DNA of 44,973 nucleotides from Clostridia bacterium (GTDB taxonomy: Bacteria; Bacillota; Clostridia; UMGS1883): the NCBI GenBank assembly GCA_030527235.1, contig JAUNBL010000007.1, positions 18,372 through 63,344 on the forward strand. The letters are read 5' to 3'. Made by a program: the position numbers and the translations under genes. The notes beneath the pieces were generated by a model, which had not been told where the DNA came from, made no database searches, and saw only the letters and a program-made list of their open reading frames with translations. Shown piece by piece: positions 7,443 through 16,899 of this stretch; position 1 is the first letter of the stretch, and each line of letters begins with the position of its first letter.

Positions 7443-8606
7443 ATGTCAAAAAGAGTTTTTAGTGCGTTTGTTGCGCTGGCAATGGTCTTTTCGTGCTCGG
7501 CGGCGTTTGCCGAGGAATTGCTTACAACAACGCAGACTGCGCCCATTGATGCGGAAGTGGTGTTTACTCCAGTGGTAACAGCCGAGCTTGTCGAGGTTGG
7601 AGACCAGTTTATGGTGGAATTTCATGCGAAAGGTGTGGGCGAGTATTTAGCTTACCAAATAGGCGGAAAGTTTGACCACGAGAAGGCGGAAATGGTTGCG
7701 CCGGTATTTGAGGCAGACGGATTTTCCATACTTGCGAACGATTTTTCCAACGAAGACGGCACATTTTGTATGGCGGCGGCAGGGTTGAACCTTGTTCCGA
7801 ATACAAACGAAGTGCTTTGCTCATTCCTTTTTAAGGCAAAAGCCGAAGGTGAATTCACGATTGAGTTTACTGCAGAGGGAAGCTATTCGACGATGATAGG
7901 GCGCTCGAAGATAGCCGAGGACGGAAGCTATTTTTATGATTTGGATATTAAGGGATTTTCATGTAATATAGCTGCCGAAAGCGGTAATGAGGAAGTTGTA
8001 CTTATAGCTGACAAGGAACCACTGTCATCTTATAACGATATGTACGGTTACTCTTGGGCTGAAAAGGAAATCGGCGCTCTTGAAAAGGCCGGAATATTTG
8101 AAGATATTGCAGGAGAATCTTTCCGTCCGGGTGAAAGCGTCACAAGGGGAGATTTTATGCTGATGCTTGTAAGAGCGTGTTCGCTCAAGCAAAACGGCGA
8201 GGTCGAGAATTTCACCGACGTTCCTGAGGATTCCTACTATGCCGAGGCGGTTAAAATCGCAAAATCGCTGGGTATAGCCACAGGCACTGAGCACAATACT
8301 TTCCTTCCTGATACCACCATCACGCGCCAGGATATATGTGCGCTTGTCCACCGTACGTTGGTCTATCTCAACAAGGTGCGTGCCATGGAAGACCCTGACG
8401 AGTATATCGGAGAATACGCCGACAAGGATTCTATCAGCGAATATGCGCTCAAGGATGTGGCGGCAATGCTGCGAGCAAAAATCATTCAGGGCGACACCAA
8501 TGAGGACGGCGAAAAGGTTATCCGTCCGCTCTCGGAAACAACACGTGCAGAAGCCGCGATAATCATCAATCGAGTTATGATATTTAATATATTGATTTCT
8601 CAGTAA
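7443..8606 (+). CDS. Secreted cohesin-like domain protein with three SLH domains
   Basis: Cell-surface protein of 387 residues. A signal peptide ends near AFA-EE (about 23). Residues about 35-180 form a beta-rich domain beginning EVGDQFMVEFHAKGV. It contains a GGKFDHEKAEMV strand and ends with LCSFLFKAKAEGEFTIEF, which is the strand order of cohesin and cohesin-like domains (VGDTFTV..., ...YDPSVLEVV, ...LATLTFKVKAD). Three SLH domains follow at about 197, 257 and 318. One cohesin plus SLH is the layout of cellulosome anchor proteins such as OlpA. I see no dockerin (paired DxNxDG loops) in the neighbouring secreted proteins, so the ligand is unknown. A strong AAGGAGG ribosome binding site precedes the ATG. 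Confidence 0.82.
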   Translation: MSKRVFSAFVALAMVFSCSAAFAEELLTTTQTAPIDAEVVFTPVVTAELVEVGDQFMVEFHAKGVGEYLAYQIGGKFDHEKAEMVAPVFEADGFSILANDFSNEDGTFCMAAAGLNLVPNTNEVLCSFLFKAKAEGEFTIEFTAEGSYSTMIGRSKIAEDGSYFYDLDIKGFSCNIAAESGNEEVVLIADKEPLSSYNDMYGYSWAEKEIGALEKAGIFEDIAGESFRPGESVTRGDFMLMLVRACSLKQNGEVENFTDVPEDSYYAEAVKIAKSLGIATGTEHNTFLPDTTITRQDICALVHRTLVYLNKVRAMEDPDEYIGEYADKDSISEYALKDVAAMLRAKIIQGDTNEDGEKVIRPLSETTRAEAAIIINRVMIFNILISQ

Positions 8607-8690
8607 TTTGATTTGAAATCAGCTCAGTAGGGCAGTGTAGGCCGGAGAAGCGCGGCACTTGCCGCTCCGAAAAATATAGGGAGGTAAAAG

Positions 8691-11600
8691 ATGAAAAGGT
8701 TATTATCGGTTTTTTTAACTGCGCTTATTGTTTTGGGCGCGATGGGTAATTTTGCCCTTGCTGCGGAAAATTCCAATGTGGCGGCATATTTCCCGCTGTA
8801 CGGGGATTACCAGTTTAAGGACGCTCTTAACGACACTGCGCAGCTGGTACCGCCGTCTGACGGCAATGCAGTTGTGGGTGATGAATACCTGGTGCTTCGC
8901 AAAAATCCCAGTGCGGGCAATCCCGACAATACAGGACATTTGGTATCCGATTATCCGAGCGAGAAAATTACGGGCGACCAGATTTCATTTTCCTTCAATG
9001 CGAAGGTTGATTTGAATCAAACACGCACACCGAGCGCAGATGAAGCGAACAAGAGAACTATTTTCCTTTACGGAAGTTCTGACTATGCGCAAAACTGTAT
9101 TACGCTTCGATATTACCATGCTGAGAACATGTCAGCGGTTGTTCTGGTCAGAAATGGTCAGGACGCGGTGACGGCGGAGTTCGAGCGTCCCTTGGCGGAT
9201 ATGTGGCACAATTATTCTATAGCTCTTGACGCCGCGGGAATGCTTACAGTATATGTTGACGGCGAGAAGGCTGCGGAGACGGCATCTGGAGGTATTGGCG
9301 CAGATGAAATAGGCAGCGACGTGATTCGTCTGAATCGCGCGGCGGCCTCGAATACAATTAATGTAGATTCCTGCTACCGTGACTTGCGTTTTATTCGCGG
9401 AATTGTGACGCAGCAACAGGCCAAGCAATACACTGACGCGATTGCCGAGCTCACATGGAAAGAGCTGCAAAACCAGACATATGTGACAGACGGCATGGTA
9501 GTGCGCGATGCAATCAATCTTCCGATAGGCGGGCTTCTCAGCTGGGAATCGGAGGATGAAACGGCAATCGACCCGCGTACGGGCGCTGTGACAAGACCAG
9601 AATATGGCGAAGCGGCGCAGGCGGTTAAGCTGACAATGGTTTGGAACGGCAGGAAAAAGGACTACACTGTAACAATCCTTCCGGTTGATGCGGGAGACAG
9701 TGTGCTTGCTTCCTTTGATTTTGACAGTGAAGAAGAGGGCTGTGATATTGAGATTGTCGGGAGCGAGAAGTATACAGCGTCCATGGACGGGTATGGTCAG
9801 GCGGCTTCAGTCGGAGACGGGTTTTATATCCAGGTGAAGGCGGCGGACGGCTCATCGATTTTTGGCGGACTTGACGCTGTGACAATTTCGTACGATAGTA
9901 AAACGGCCAATGCCGAAAACGCATACCTTATTGACATTGAAAACCGTACGGACGGAAAGAAACTTACAATTTCTGATAACGGCACACAGCTTGCTATGGC
10001 GGCGGATGCGGTCTCTGCTTCCGGAACGGGAACAGAGGAATGGAAACGCGTTACTGCGTCGTTTTCCGATAGTGAAATGAAGCTTTATATCAACGGCGAT
10101 TTGGTCATTTCCGAGCAAGGTACATATGCCGTTAAGAGCGTGCTTCAGGGTAATTCCGTGCTGCGCATTGGTTTCGGCGGCGCGGGACTTATCGATAATG
10201 TGCGCGTATTCAACCGTGCATTGTCAGTGGAAGAAATCAGTGAATACATGGCGGCGAACATTGCGCCTGCGATGAATGTTTCCGGCGGCAGCGAAACATA
10301 CCCGATTGACACGTTTGAACCTATCACCATCACTCACCCTGCCGGCAACAGCTATATCTACTATACTATGGACGGGAGCGAGCCGACGATTCAGAGCAGC
10401 CGCTATGAAGGCGGATTCCATGCTGACGGTGTCGCGCATATTAAGGCGTGCGCAATTGCTTCAAACGGGACCAAGAGCGCAACTGTCGAAGCCTATGTTT
10501 ATAGTAAAAAATGGAACGCAACGGCGGCGGAGTTCCGCATTGAAGGCGAAAACACGGTCAATAATGTAAAAATTGCCTGGCCGGTATATCCAAATGCAAC
10601 AAAATACGAGGTTTATCGCGGTGATGTGCTGATAGGTACGGCGATTGGAGACTGCCTTGATGAGCACAACCTGGAGGTTAATAAAAACTATCAGTATACG
10701 GTTCTTGCCTACAATGGAGACGATGTGATTGCCGAAGGAACGACCAATACTGTGACTACGTTTGCAGTAAATCTCGACGAGATTACCGGTTACGATGACA
10801 ATGTAAACGGGGGCTGGGTCCCGCTTGTGACAGGAGACCCGACACCGAGCGGTTACAACATTAACGGCAAGTATTATCGTGTCAGGACGCAGGGAGTATC
10901 CCGCGAGGAGTTTGTTGAGGCGGGTTTTGACGGCGCTATTTGGGACGACACCTGTTCTGTCACCTCAATCCGCTACATGGAGAGTGATGACGGAATTAAC
11001 TGGCCGGAGGAGTATACGCTTGTGTACCCGATATTTGTAGATATGCGTTTGGAAGGCGCCCAAAACGGGCTGCACTATGATAAAGAGACGATTTCATTCT
11101 CCGCTCATGCAGAGGGTACAAATGGCTACGGCACGGCAAAACTCTTCTTTGCAACTTTTAGACCGGGCAGAAGCGCCGATGATGTTCAGCCTTACGGTGT
11201 TACTGTTTCGGGAGGAAAAATTCTTGCGGCAGACAGCCCTTGGGAACAGTATGAGGTCATTGAGAACCCCGGCAGAAACCAGCTTTCCGGCTACTATGTC
11301 GGCAGACCTTTCGGTTACGATTCGCGTGATATGGTGAGGTTTACCGAGGGAAAGGATATGTATACGTTCAGTGCAACGGCGATGAACCAGGATATGCTTA
11401 TCTTGAAACTGGATGATGATTGGCTGAAACCAGAAAAGGTAGTTCAGGTTGCACTTAAGGGTCAGCATCAGGAATCTCCGGCGGTATTCCATGACGGAAA
11501 CGCGTATTACGTTTACACATCTACGGCGAACGGGTGGTTTGCAAGCCAGGCAAGATATGCGAGTACGGAGTCGCTTGACCAGCCGTGGAGTCCTCTGCGC

Positions 11601-12662
11601 GAAATAGCGAACGCGAGCACTTTTGCAACTCAGGGGAACGGAGTGTGGGGTTACGACAGCGATTCGGGAAGATTTGTTCACCGTGGACACGGCTATAACT
11701 GGGGGCACAGCGGAGGCTGGAGAGAAAACAACTATCAGCGTTTCTGGCACATGGCGATTAACGACGGCATTGCAACCGGCGCGTGGTGTTACAGGATGGA
11801 ATACCATCCCTACTGGGGCGCAATCGCCGTACAGTCGGGTGAAAATGTTTCTCTCGGAAAAAAGGCAACAGCGGAGGGCAATTCCGCGCCCGGCTTAACG
11901 GACAATTTACAGCTTCAGTCGTCTCCCGTCACAGAAATAAGCAACCTTCCCTACGACATTATAGTTGATTTGGAGAAACCGACAGTTATCACGGAAGTCA
12001 ATTTGACCAATGATTTGTATATTGGCTCAGCATGTGCATCTTATTTCCTTGTGTACGGAAGCAACGACATGAGTAATTGGACTCAGATTTCGGACCAGAC
12101 GGGCGGAGATTACGACGACCCTGCCTTCCGAGTCGGCTGGGTTGAAGACACAACGCCTTATCGTTACGTAAAAGTGACGGTGACTGCTGTGAGAAATCTG
12201 CAGTCCGGAGGAAGTTCCGCGCTTTGGGGAGGAAAGCCTCTCGAAGTGGCAATTTACGGAAAGCCGGAAGGGTTTGTCAATGAAAACTATGTCTTGCCGC
12301 AGGATGAAATTTTAGTAGGCTATAACAGAAACAACATTGATTTTGAGCCGTACGGTCAGGAGCCTGTCATTGTTAATGACAGAACCTTGGTTCCGCTTCG
12401 CGCCATATTTGAAACGATGGGCGCCGAAGTCAACTGGGATGACGCGACCCGCACAGTCACTGCGACAAGAGGCGGTACGACAATCAGCCTTGCAATTGGG
12501 TCCGACCAGCTTTATGTAAACGGCGAGGCAAAAACTATAGATACTCCGGCGCAGTTGATTAGCGAACGCACCATGGTTCCCGTCAGAGCAATTGCCGAAA
12601 GCTTTGGCTGTGAGGTAGACTGGAATGCAGGCGCACGCCGTGTTTACATCAGAGAAGCATAA
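8691..12662 (+). CDS. Secreted multidomain protein with GH43-like propeller, LamG, F5/8C and CAO_N domains
   Basis: Extracellular protein of 1323 residues, probably acting on or binding a polysaccharide. Domains in order: signal peptide (1-25); LamG/concanavalin-like (about 30-245); atrophied bacterial Ig (about 253-330); second LamG-like (about 336-520); chitobiase C-terminal-like with the YYTMDGSEPT signature (about 528-605); FN3-like with a KYEVYRGD strand (about 610-692); a five-bladed-propeller-like region with ESPAVFHDGNAYYVYTS (about 695-1043), which resembles GH43, especially galactanase-type members; F5/8 type C (about 1050-1192); and a C-terminal CAO_N domain with two DRTLVPLRAIFE/ERTMVPVRAIAE motifs (about 1206-1323). 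The catalytic acids cannot be assigned without alignment. The GGGAGGT ribosome binding site is good. The gene may be co-transcribed from the SLH gene 84 bases upstream. Confidence 0.82.
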   Translation: MKRLLSVFLTALIVLGAMGNFALAAENSNVAAYFPLYGDYQFKDALNDTAQLVPPSDGNAVVGDEYLVLRKNPSAGNPDNTGHLVSDYPSEKITGDQISFSFNAKVDLNQTRTPSADEANKRTIFLYGSSDYAQNCITLRYYHAENMSAVVLVRNGQDAVTAEFERPLADMWHNYSIALDAAGMLTVYVDGEKAAETASGGIGADEIGSDVIRLNRAAASNTINVDSCYRDLRFIRGIVTQQQAKQYTDAIAELTWKELQNQTYVTDGMVVRDAINLPIGGLLSWESEDETAIDPRTGAVTRPEYGEAAQAVKLTMVWNGRKKDYTVTILPVDAGDSVLASFDFDSEEEGCDIEIVGSEKYTASMDGYGQAASVGDGFYIQVKAADGSSIFGGLDAVTISYDSKTANAENAYLIDIENRTDGKKLTISDNGTQLAMAADAVSASGTGTEEWKRVTASFSDSEMKLYINGDLVISEQGTYAVKSVLQGNSVLRIGFGGAGLIDNVRVFNRALSVEEISEYMAANIAPAMNVSGGSETYPIDTFEPITITHPAGNSYIYYTMDGSEPTIQSSRYEGGFHADGVAHIKACAIASNGTKSATVEAYVYSKKWNATAAEFRIEGENTVNNVKIAWPVYPNATKYEVYRGDVLIGTAIGDCLDEHNLEVNKNYQYTVLAYNGDDVIAEGTTNTVTTFAVNLDEITGYDDNVNGGWVPLVTGDPTPSGYNINGKYYRVRTQGVSREEFVEAGFDGAIWDDTCSVTSIRYMESDDGINWPEEYTLVYPIFVDMRLEGAQNGLHYDKETISFSAHAEGTNGYGTAKLFFATFRPGRSADDVQPYGVTVSGGKILAADSPWEQYEVIENPGRNQLSGYYVGRPFGYDSRDMVRFTEGKDMYTFSATAMNQDMLILKLDDDWLKPEKVVQVALKGQHQESPAVFHDGNAYYVYTSTANGWFASQARYASTESLDQPWSPLREIANASTFATQGNGVWGYDSDSGRFVHRGHGYNWGHSGGWRENNYQRFWHMAINDGIATGAWCYRMEYHPYWGAIAVQSGENVSLGKKATAEGNSAPGLTDNLQLQSSPVTEISNLPYDIIVDLEKPTVITEVNLTNDLYIGSACASYFLVYGSNDMSNWTQISDQTGGDYDDPAFRVGWVEDTTPYRYVKVTVTAVRNLQSGGSSALWGGKPLEVAIYGKPEGFVNENYVLPQDEILVGYNRNNIDFEPYGQEPVIVNDRTLVPLRAIFETMGAEVNWDDATRTVTATRGGTTISLAIGSDQLYVNGEAKTIDTPAQLISERTMVPVRAIAESFGCEVDWNAGARRVYIREA

Positions 12663-12689
12663 GGCAAAAGCATAACATCAGCAAATTAC

Positions 12690-12724
12690 AAAAGACCCTT
12701 GGCTTTTACGCCAAGGGTCTTTTT
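12690..12724. terminator. Strong bidirectional terminator
   Basis: AAAGACCCTTGGC (12691-12703) and GCCAAGGGTCTTT (12710-12722) form a perfect 13-bp stem with the 6-base loop TTTTAC, and T-runs follow on both strands. It separates the GH43-like gene from the converging cvpA operon. Confidence 0.92.
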
Positions 12725-12741
12725 GCGGTACATCGAAGGCG

Positions 12742-13353
12742 CTATGAAAGTAAGTTCAGCAAAAAATTGTTATCGTATATGTACTTTGCAAGACTTGAGG
12801 ATTGAAGCTGCTGTGAAATCCACGCGGCGGAGGGCGAAGCGATAAAAAGAGTAAAAACCGCACATACAACAGACAGTACGATTACCCCTATCACAAGCCC
12901 CAGTGCACCGCCTAACAAGGCGTCCAGCTGATGAATAATCGGAAGCTTTGTCACAGTTCCGAAAACAAGCGATACTACCCATAAAATAAGCTTGGCGGCA
13001 AAAATGACGATAAGTATCGAGCATATATTCACAAGAATGATTGTGGCGCTTTCAGCAGCGCTTTGCGCTGCCGCCGCCGTGGAAGACTCCGCAACATTAC
13101 GCAGCGCTGCAGGCAAGGCATCGGTATATGCCGCTTCGCCGCCGCTGCCGATAAAGTTCTTTACAATATTTCCTATTGATTCGGGAAGTGGTGTCTGATA
13201 CAAAAATGCCGATACAGGTTTGTAAAGCACCCACGCAATTACAATGGAGAGAATGGTGGAGAGCGCACCAATAAGCGATTTTACAAAGCCACGCTTTAAT
13301 CCGAACAGTACAAACAGAATTAGTACAGCTGCAAAAATAACATCCAAAAACAT
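12742..13353 (-). CDS. CvpA family membrane protein
   Basis: Integral membrane protein of 203 residues with about four hydrophobic helices. The N-terminal DVIFAAVLILFVLFGLKRGF is the typical opening of CvpA (colicin V production) proteins, where a GxxRGF turn follows the first helix. The C-terminal helix pair contains LDALLGGALGLVIGVIV, also typical. In Bacillota the family's role is unclear; links to envelope and division have been proposed. It is the last gene of the minus-strand operon, 11 bases after the DUF5711-like gene, and is followed by a strong terminator. Confidence 0.87.
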   Translation of the reverse strand: MFLDVIFAAVLILFVLFGLKRGFVKSLIGALSTILSIVIAWVLYKPVSAFLYQTPLPESIGNIVKNFIGSGGEAAYTDALPAALRNVAESSTAAAAQSAAESATIILVNICSILIVIFAAKLILWVVSLVFGTVTKLPIIHQLDALLGGALGLVIGVIVLSVVCAVFTLFIASPSAAWISQQLQSSSLAKYIYDNNFLLNLLS

Positions 13354-13364
13354 AAACTTTCACC

Positions 13365-14477
13365 TCAAATATCCAAAATCTCGGCCCTTCCGCCGCCGAA
13401 AATGAGCACGTGGCGTCCGCTTTTGAAAACGGCCGCAGAGCGTATGTTGGTATTCGCCTCAGCGCTCTTTTTCAGCTCGCCTCTACTCGATATTATATCA
13501 ACTATCTTACCATAGGTTACGGCGATTCCGTTATCGCAGAGCGTTATGCTGCGGATATTGCCGGGTGCGCTGTAAGTGCCGGTGAGAACTCCGTTTCGAT
13601 TATAAATTTCCACGTTTGCGCCGCCTGAGAGCAGGCTCGTTGCATTTGTTTCAAATGCGAGAGCTATATTGTCCTGGTCATCCAGACAAGCATCGCAAAG
13701 TGTTTTGCCGGAAAAGTCACGCGTCCATTTCAAACTGCCGTCGGCATTGTAGCGGTCAAGCCGCGCCGTGCCGAGAGCAAGAAACGAGCCATCCCGGTTA
13801 TAGCGAACTCCTATAAATATTTCGCCCTCAACGAGCGTTACAATGCTCGTCTCGCCTCCGTGTACAGGAATCAGAAGCAGCGAAGCGCTGTATGTGCTGT
13901 CTGTCTTGAGAGAGGACAACAACAACCGCGAGCCATCGGGACTTAAATCCATGTCAACAAAACTCGCTTCTCCGCACAAGTATCTAAAAAGCGATGTGCC
14001 GTCCTCTTTGTATACGGTTATTTCGGCCTTATAACCAGCCTTTTTGGTTGCAACAGCAAACGTACCGCTTCTATTCACCCGAACGCCGACTATATCTTCC
14101 TCTGTTGTTATATGAGCACACATATCGCGGCCGTGATATATCCAGACGCCGCTCCCGCCTTCGTCCGCAAGAGCCATATAGTCGCCGTTAGAATGCAAAA
14201 GAGGCGTGTTGATGCTGATTGGTTCGTCTATGATTTTTTCGCCGTTTTCGTTAACTGCCACAAATGCAGTAGAGCTTGCAAGGGCAACTGCGTCGCCAAA
14301 CCTTTTGATTGTGGCGGTTTCAAGGCCGTTGTCGTCTTCCGTGCCGTACATGGAGCCGTCAAGCGTCTGCGGCGCTTCAGAAGCGCGCTGCATGGAAATC
14401 TGCACAGCGCTTACGGCAATGAGTACAGTCAGAGCGATTACAGATAGAGCGATTTTCAGCATTTCTCTTTTACTCAT
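13365..14477 (-). CDS. DUF5711-like membrane-anchored beta-propeller protein
   Basis: A protein of 370 residues with one N-terminal membrane anchor (about 8-28) and an extracytoplasmic part made of repeated beta-strand segments. Recurrent patterns are VGVRVNRSGTFAVAT, DMDLSPDGSRLLLSS and GVRYNRDGSFLALGT, which are WD40/YVTN-like propeller blades. In Clostridia, DUF5711 proteins have this architecture and often neighbour cvpA, as here. It may scaffold envelope proteins, but no enzymatic residues are visible. The ATG directly abuts the truA stop with no gap, so translation is probably coupled. Confidence 0.7.
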   Translation of the reverse strand: MSKREMLKIALSVIALTVLIAVSAVQISMQRASEAPQTLDGSMYGTEDDNGLETATIKRFGDAVALASSTAFVAVNENGEKIIDEPISINTPLLHSNGDYMALADEGGSGVWIYHGRDMCAHITTEEDIVGVRVNRSGTFAVATKKAGYKAEITVYKEDGTSLFRYLCGEASFVDMDLSPDGSRLLLSSLKTDSTYSASLLLIPVHGGETSIVTLVEGEIFIGVRYNRDGSFLALGTARLDRYNADGSLKWTRDFSGKTLCDACLDDQDNIALAFETNATSLLSGGANVEIYNRNGVLTGTYSAPGNIRSITLCDNGIAVTYGKIVDIISSRGELKKSAEANTNIRSAAVFKSGRHVLIFGGGRAEILDI

Positions 14478-15245
14478 TTACTCAGCTTCTCTTTTAGCAT
14501 ATTCGTCATCCTCACCGTATATAACTTCTTTGAGCGTGAGTCCGCAGGCAGGCGCTGTTATCCCGCCTCCGCTGCGCACTCCTTTTTGCAAAATTGCGGC
14601 TATATCGCCCGCGTTCAACTTGCCGTTCCCAGCATAAATCAGTGTGCCGACTATGATGCGCACCATGTTGTATAAAAAGCCGTTTGCCCCGGCTTTGACC
14701 GTTATAAGGCTGCCGCTTTTTTTTAGCGAAAGCACGCTCAGGTTCCTCACGGTTGTTTTCACCTTTGAGCCGGCCGCACAAAACGCCCGAAAATCGCGCT
14801 CGCCACGTATAAGGTCCGCAGCCGCACACATGGCGGCAAAGTCTGTTTCAATCGGATAATGCCACGCGTAGCGGCAAAGCAGCGGATTTGCATGTGGTGC
14901 GTTCCAGATTTTGTATTCATAGAGCTTAAAACGCGCATCAAAGCGTGCGTTAAAATCTTCCGGAGCGTCTTCGCATTTAAGTGCGCGAATATCAGAAGGC
15001 AGGAGAGTATTCAGTGCAAACGGCAGCTTCGGCGCGGGGATTCGTCCGGCTGCGCGGTAGTTTGAAACGTGCATTTCGGCGTGAACGCCTGCATCGGTGC
15101 GTGAGCAGCCGATAACGGACACGCACTCGCCCTCGCAGATGCTGAGTGCATTTTGCAGTACCTCCTGTACAGATATTCCGTTTTTCTGAAACTGCCAGCC
15201 GCAGTAAGCTGTGCCGTCATAGGCAATGGTGAGTTTTCTGTTCAT
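14478..15245 (-). CDS. truA: tRNA pseudouridine(38-40) synthase
   Basis: Converts uridines 38-40 of the tRNA anticodon stem to pseudouridine. At 255 residues it has the usual length. It opens with LTIAYDGTAYCGWQFQ and has the catalytic motif GCSRTDAGVHA with nucleophile Asp51. The second half contains FLYNMVRIIVGTL, the conserved structural motif of the family. The start codon overlaps the ecfT stop by one base (TAATG), and the stop touches the next start. truA following ecfA1-ecfA2-ecfT is a well-known order in Bacillota. Confidence 0.96.
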   Translation of the reverse strand: MNRKLTIAYDGTAYCGWQFQKNGISVQEVLQNALSICEGECVSVIGCSRTDAGVHAEMHVSNYRAAGRIPAPKLPFALNTLLPSDIRALKCEDAPEDFNARFDARFKLYEYKIWNAPHANPLLCRYAWHYPIETDFAAMCAAADLIRGERDFRAFCAAGSKVKTTVRNLSVLSLKKSGSLITVKAGANGFLYNMVRIIVGTLIYAGNGKLNAGDIAAILQKGVRSGGGITAPACGLTLKEVIYGEDDEYAKREAE

Positions 15246-16048
15246 TACAAAACCCCCGCCAGAACTATTATACCTGCAAACGCCGCAGCGCAGACAGCGG
15301 CGGCTGCGTCCACACGGGTAAACTTCAGCGAATGCATGGATGTTCTGCCCTCGCCGCCGTGATAGCAGCGTGCTTCCATTGCCATTGCAAGGTCGTCAGC
15401 CCTGCGGAACGCGCTCACAAACAGCGGTACAAGCAGCGGAATCAGAGCATGAACCTTTTCGGAAAGCTTGCCGCCCTCAAACGCGCTCCCACGGGCTGTT
15501 TGCGCCTTGATTATCCTATCTGTTTCCTCAAGCAGCGTGGGAATAAAGCGCAGTGCAATGCTCATCATCATCGAAAGCTCGTGCGCAGGTACGCCTATGC
15601 GCTTTAACGGGCGCAGCAGACTTTCCAGTCCGTCTGTCATTACAAGAGGCGAGGTAGTGAGAGTCAGCATAGTGCTGCCTACTATAAGCAACACAAGGCG
15701 AAGCGCCATAAAGAACGCCAAATGCAGGCCCTCTGTAGTTATCGTGATAAAACTCCACTGCCAGAGTACACTTTCACCGGGCGTGAAAAGCACATTGAGG
15801 CTCACTGTGAAAATAACAAGCACCATCACAGGCTTCAGCCCGCGCAGTATAAAGCCGAACGGGACGCGCGTGAGAAGTCCTATTATTACGGTTGCAGTCA
15901 AGAAAACCGCGTATTGCAGCGGATTGGATTTTATTGCGAACAAGATGACCATGTAGAATATAAGCCATAAGATTTTGGTGCGTGGGTCCATGCGGTGAAT
16001 CGGAGATTCGGCGCTGTAATATTTGCCTATTGTAATATCCCTCAGCAT
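15245..16048 (-). CDS. ecfT: ECF transporter transmembrane subunit EcfT
   Basis: Membrane scaffold of energy-coupling-factor transporters, linking the two ATPases to a vitamin- or metal-binding S protein. The 267 residues open with the typical GKYYSAESPIHRMDPRTKIL and have about five membrane helices. The two coupling motifs that contact the ATPases are present: KAQTARGSAF (the first Ala-Arg-Gly) and AMEARCYHGG (the second). It overlaps ecfA2 by 7 bases upstream. No S component is in the window, as in group II ECF systems whose S proteins are encoded elsewhere and share one module. Confidence 0.95.
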   Translation of the reverse strand: MLRDITIGKYYSAESPIHRMDPRTKILWLIFYMVILFAIKSNPLQYAVFLTATVIIGLLTRVPFGFILRGLKPVMVLVIFTVSLNVLFTPGESVLWQWSFITITTEGLHLAFFMALRLVLLIVGSTMLTLTTSPLVMTDGLESLLRPLKRIGVPAHELSMMMSIALRFIPTLLEETDRIIKAQTARGSAFEGGKLSEKVHALIPLLVPLFVSAFRRADDLAMAMEARCYHGGEGRTSMHSLKFTRVDAAAAVCAAAFAGIIVLAGVL

Positions 16049-16899
16049 ATGCCGCCGCCTCCTATCTTTGACAGGACAGCGTCTGCGGCGTCCTCAACAG
16101 TAAAAATATCTTTCTGAAGGTCGATACCCTTTTTTTTCAGCGCGGCGGCCACACGGCTTATCTGCGGCGCGGCAAGCCCCATTTGGGCAAGTGCGTCCGC
16201 ACGGGAAAATACTTCGCGTACGCTGCCGTCCATTTTCAGTACGCCGCGGTCAAGAACCACAACGCGGTTTGCGTTTTTAGCAACGTCCTCCATGCTGTGT
16301 GAAACCAAAACCACACTCTTGCACCACGTCTGGTGTACACGGCCGATGCCATATAAAATGCCCTCGCGCCCGCGCGGGTCAAGTCCCGCGGTAGGTTCGT
16401 CCAAAATTAAAACGTCAGGATGCATGGCGAGTACTCCGGCAATCGCGGCGCGCCGCTTCTGACCGCCGGATAGTTCAAAAGGCGAGGTTTCCAAAATGTC
16501 TTCCTCAAGCCCCACGAGTTCGGCGGCTTCACGTACTCGTTCCTTTACAGTATTCTCATCGCAGCCGAGGTTACGAGGACCGAACGCAATATCTTTATAA
16601 ATCGTCTCCTCAAAAAGCTGATGCTCCGGATATTGAAATACAAGCCCTACTTTGCCATTTGAAGCGCGGACAATGTTTTTTATATCCGTCATATCTCTGC
16701 CGTCGTAAAAGAGCCGACCTGAAAGAGGCCGCATAATTCCGGCAAGAATCTGCGTCAACGTACTCTTTCCACTGCCTGTATGCCCGATAAGACCGATAAA
16801 ATCGCCGTCGTTTACTGTCAAGCTGATATGACTGAGCGCTTCAGTACGGGAGACAGAGCCTTCCGAATACGTGTACGATACGTCCCTAACTTCTATCAT
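16042..16899 (-). CDS. ecfA2: ECF transporter ATP-binding subunit EcfA2
   Basis: Second ATPase of the ECF module, cytoplasmic and peripheral to EcfT. The 285 residues contain Walker A GHTGSGKST (39-47), a Q-loop FQYPEHQLFE (about 89-97), signature LSGGQ (143-147) and Walker B LILDEPTAG (about 164-172). The H-loop His follows in VLVSHSMEDV. The Q-loop PEHQLFE form is characteristic of EcfA2. Its ATG overlaps the ecfA1 stop in ATGA, which suggests coupled translation of the two ATPases in equal amounts. Confidence 0.95.
   Translation of the reverse strand: MIEVRDVSYTYSEGSVSRTEALSHISLTVNDGDFIGLIGHTGSGKSTLTQILAGIMRPLSGRLFYDGRDMTDIKNIVRASNGKVGLVFQYPEHQLFEETIYKDIAFGPRNLGCDENTVKERVREAAELVGLEEDILETSPFELSGGQKRRAAIAGVLAMHPDVLILDEPTAGLDPRGREGILYGIGRVHQTWCKSVVLVSHSMEDVAKNANRVVVLDRGVLKMDGSVREVFSRADALAQMGLAAPQISRVAAALKKKGIDLQKDIFTVEDAADAVLSKIGGGGIC

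Noticed and set aside
8643..8669. Hairpin CGGAG...CTCCG before the mosaic gene
   Set aside because: The stem is broken by a bulge, no T-run follows, and it sits just before a good ribosome binding site, so I do not call it a terminator or riboswitch.
11094..11807. Open frame of 237 codons on the minus strand
   Set aside because: It is antisense to the GH43-like propeller of the mosaic protein, has biased composition and no family motif.
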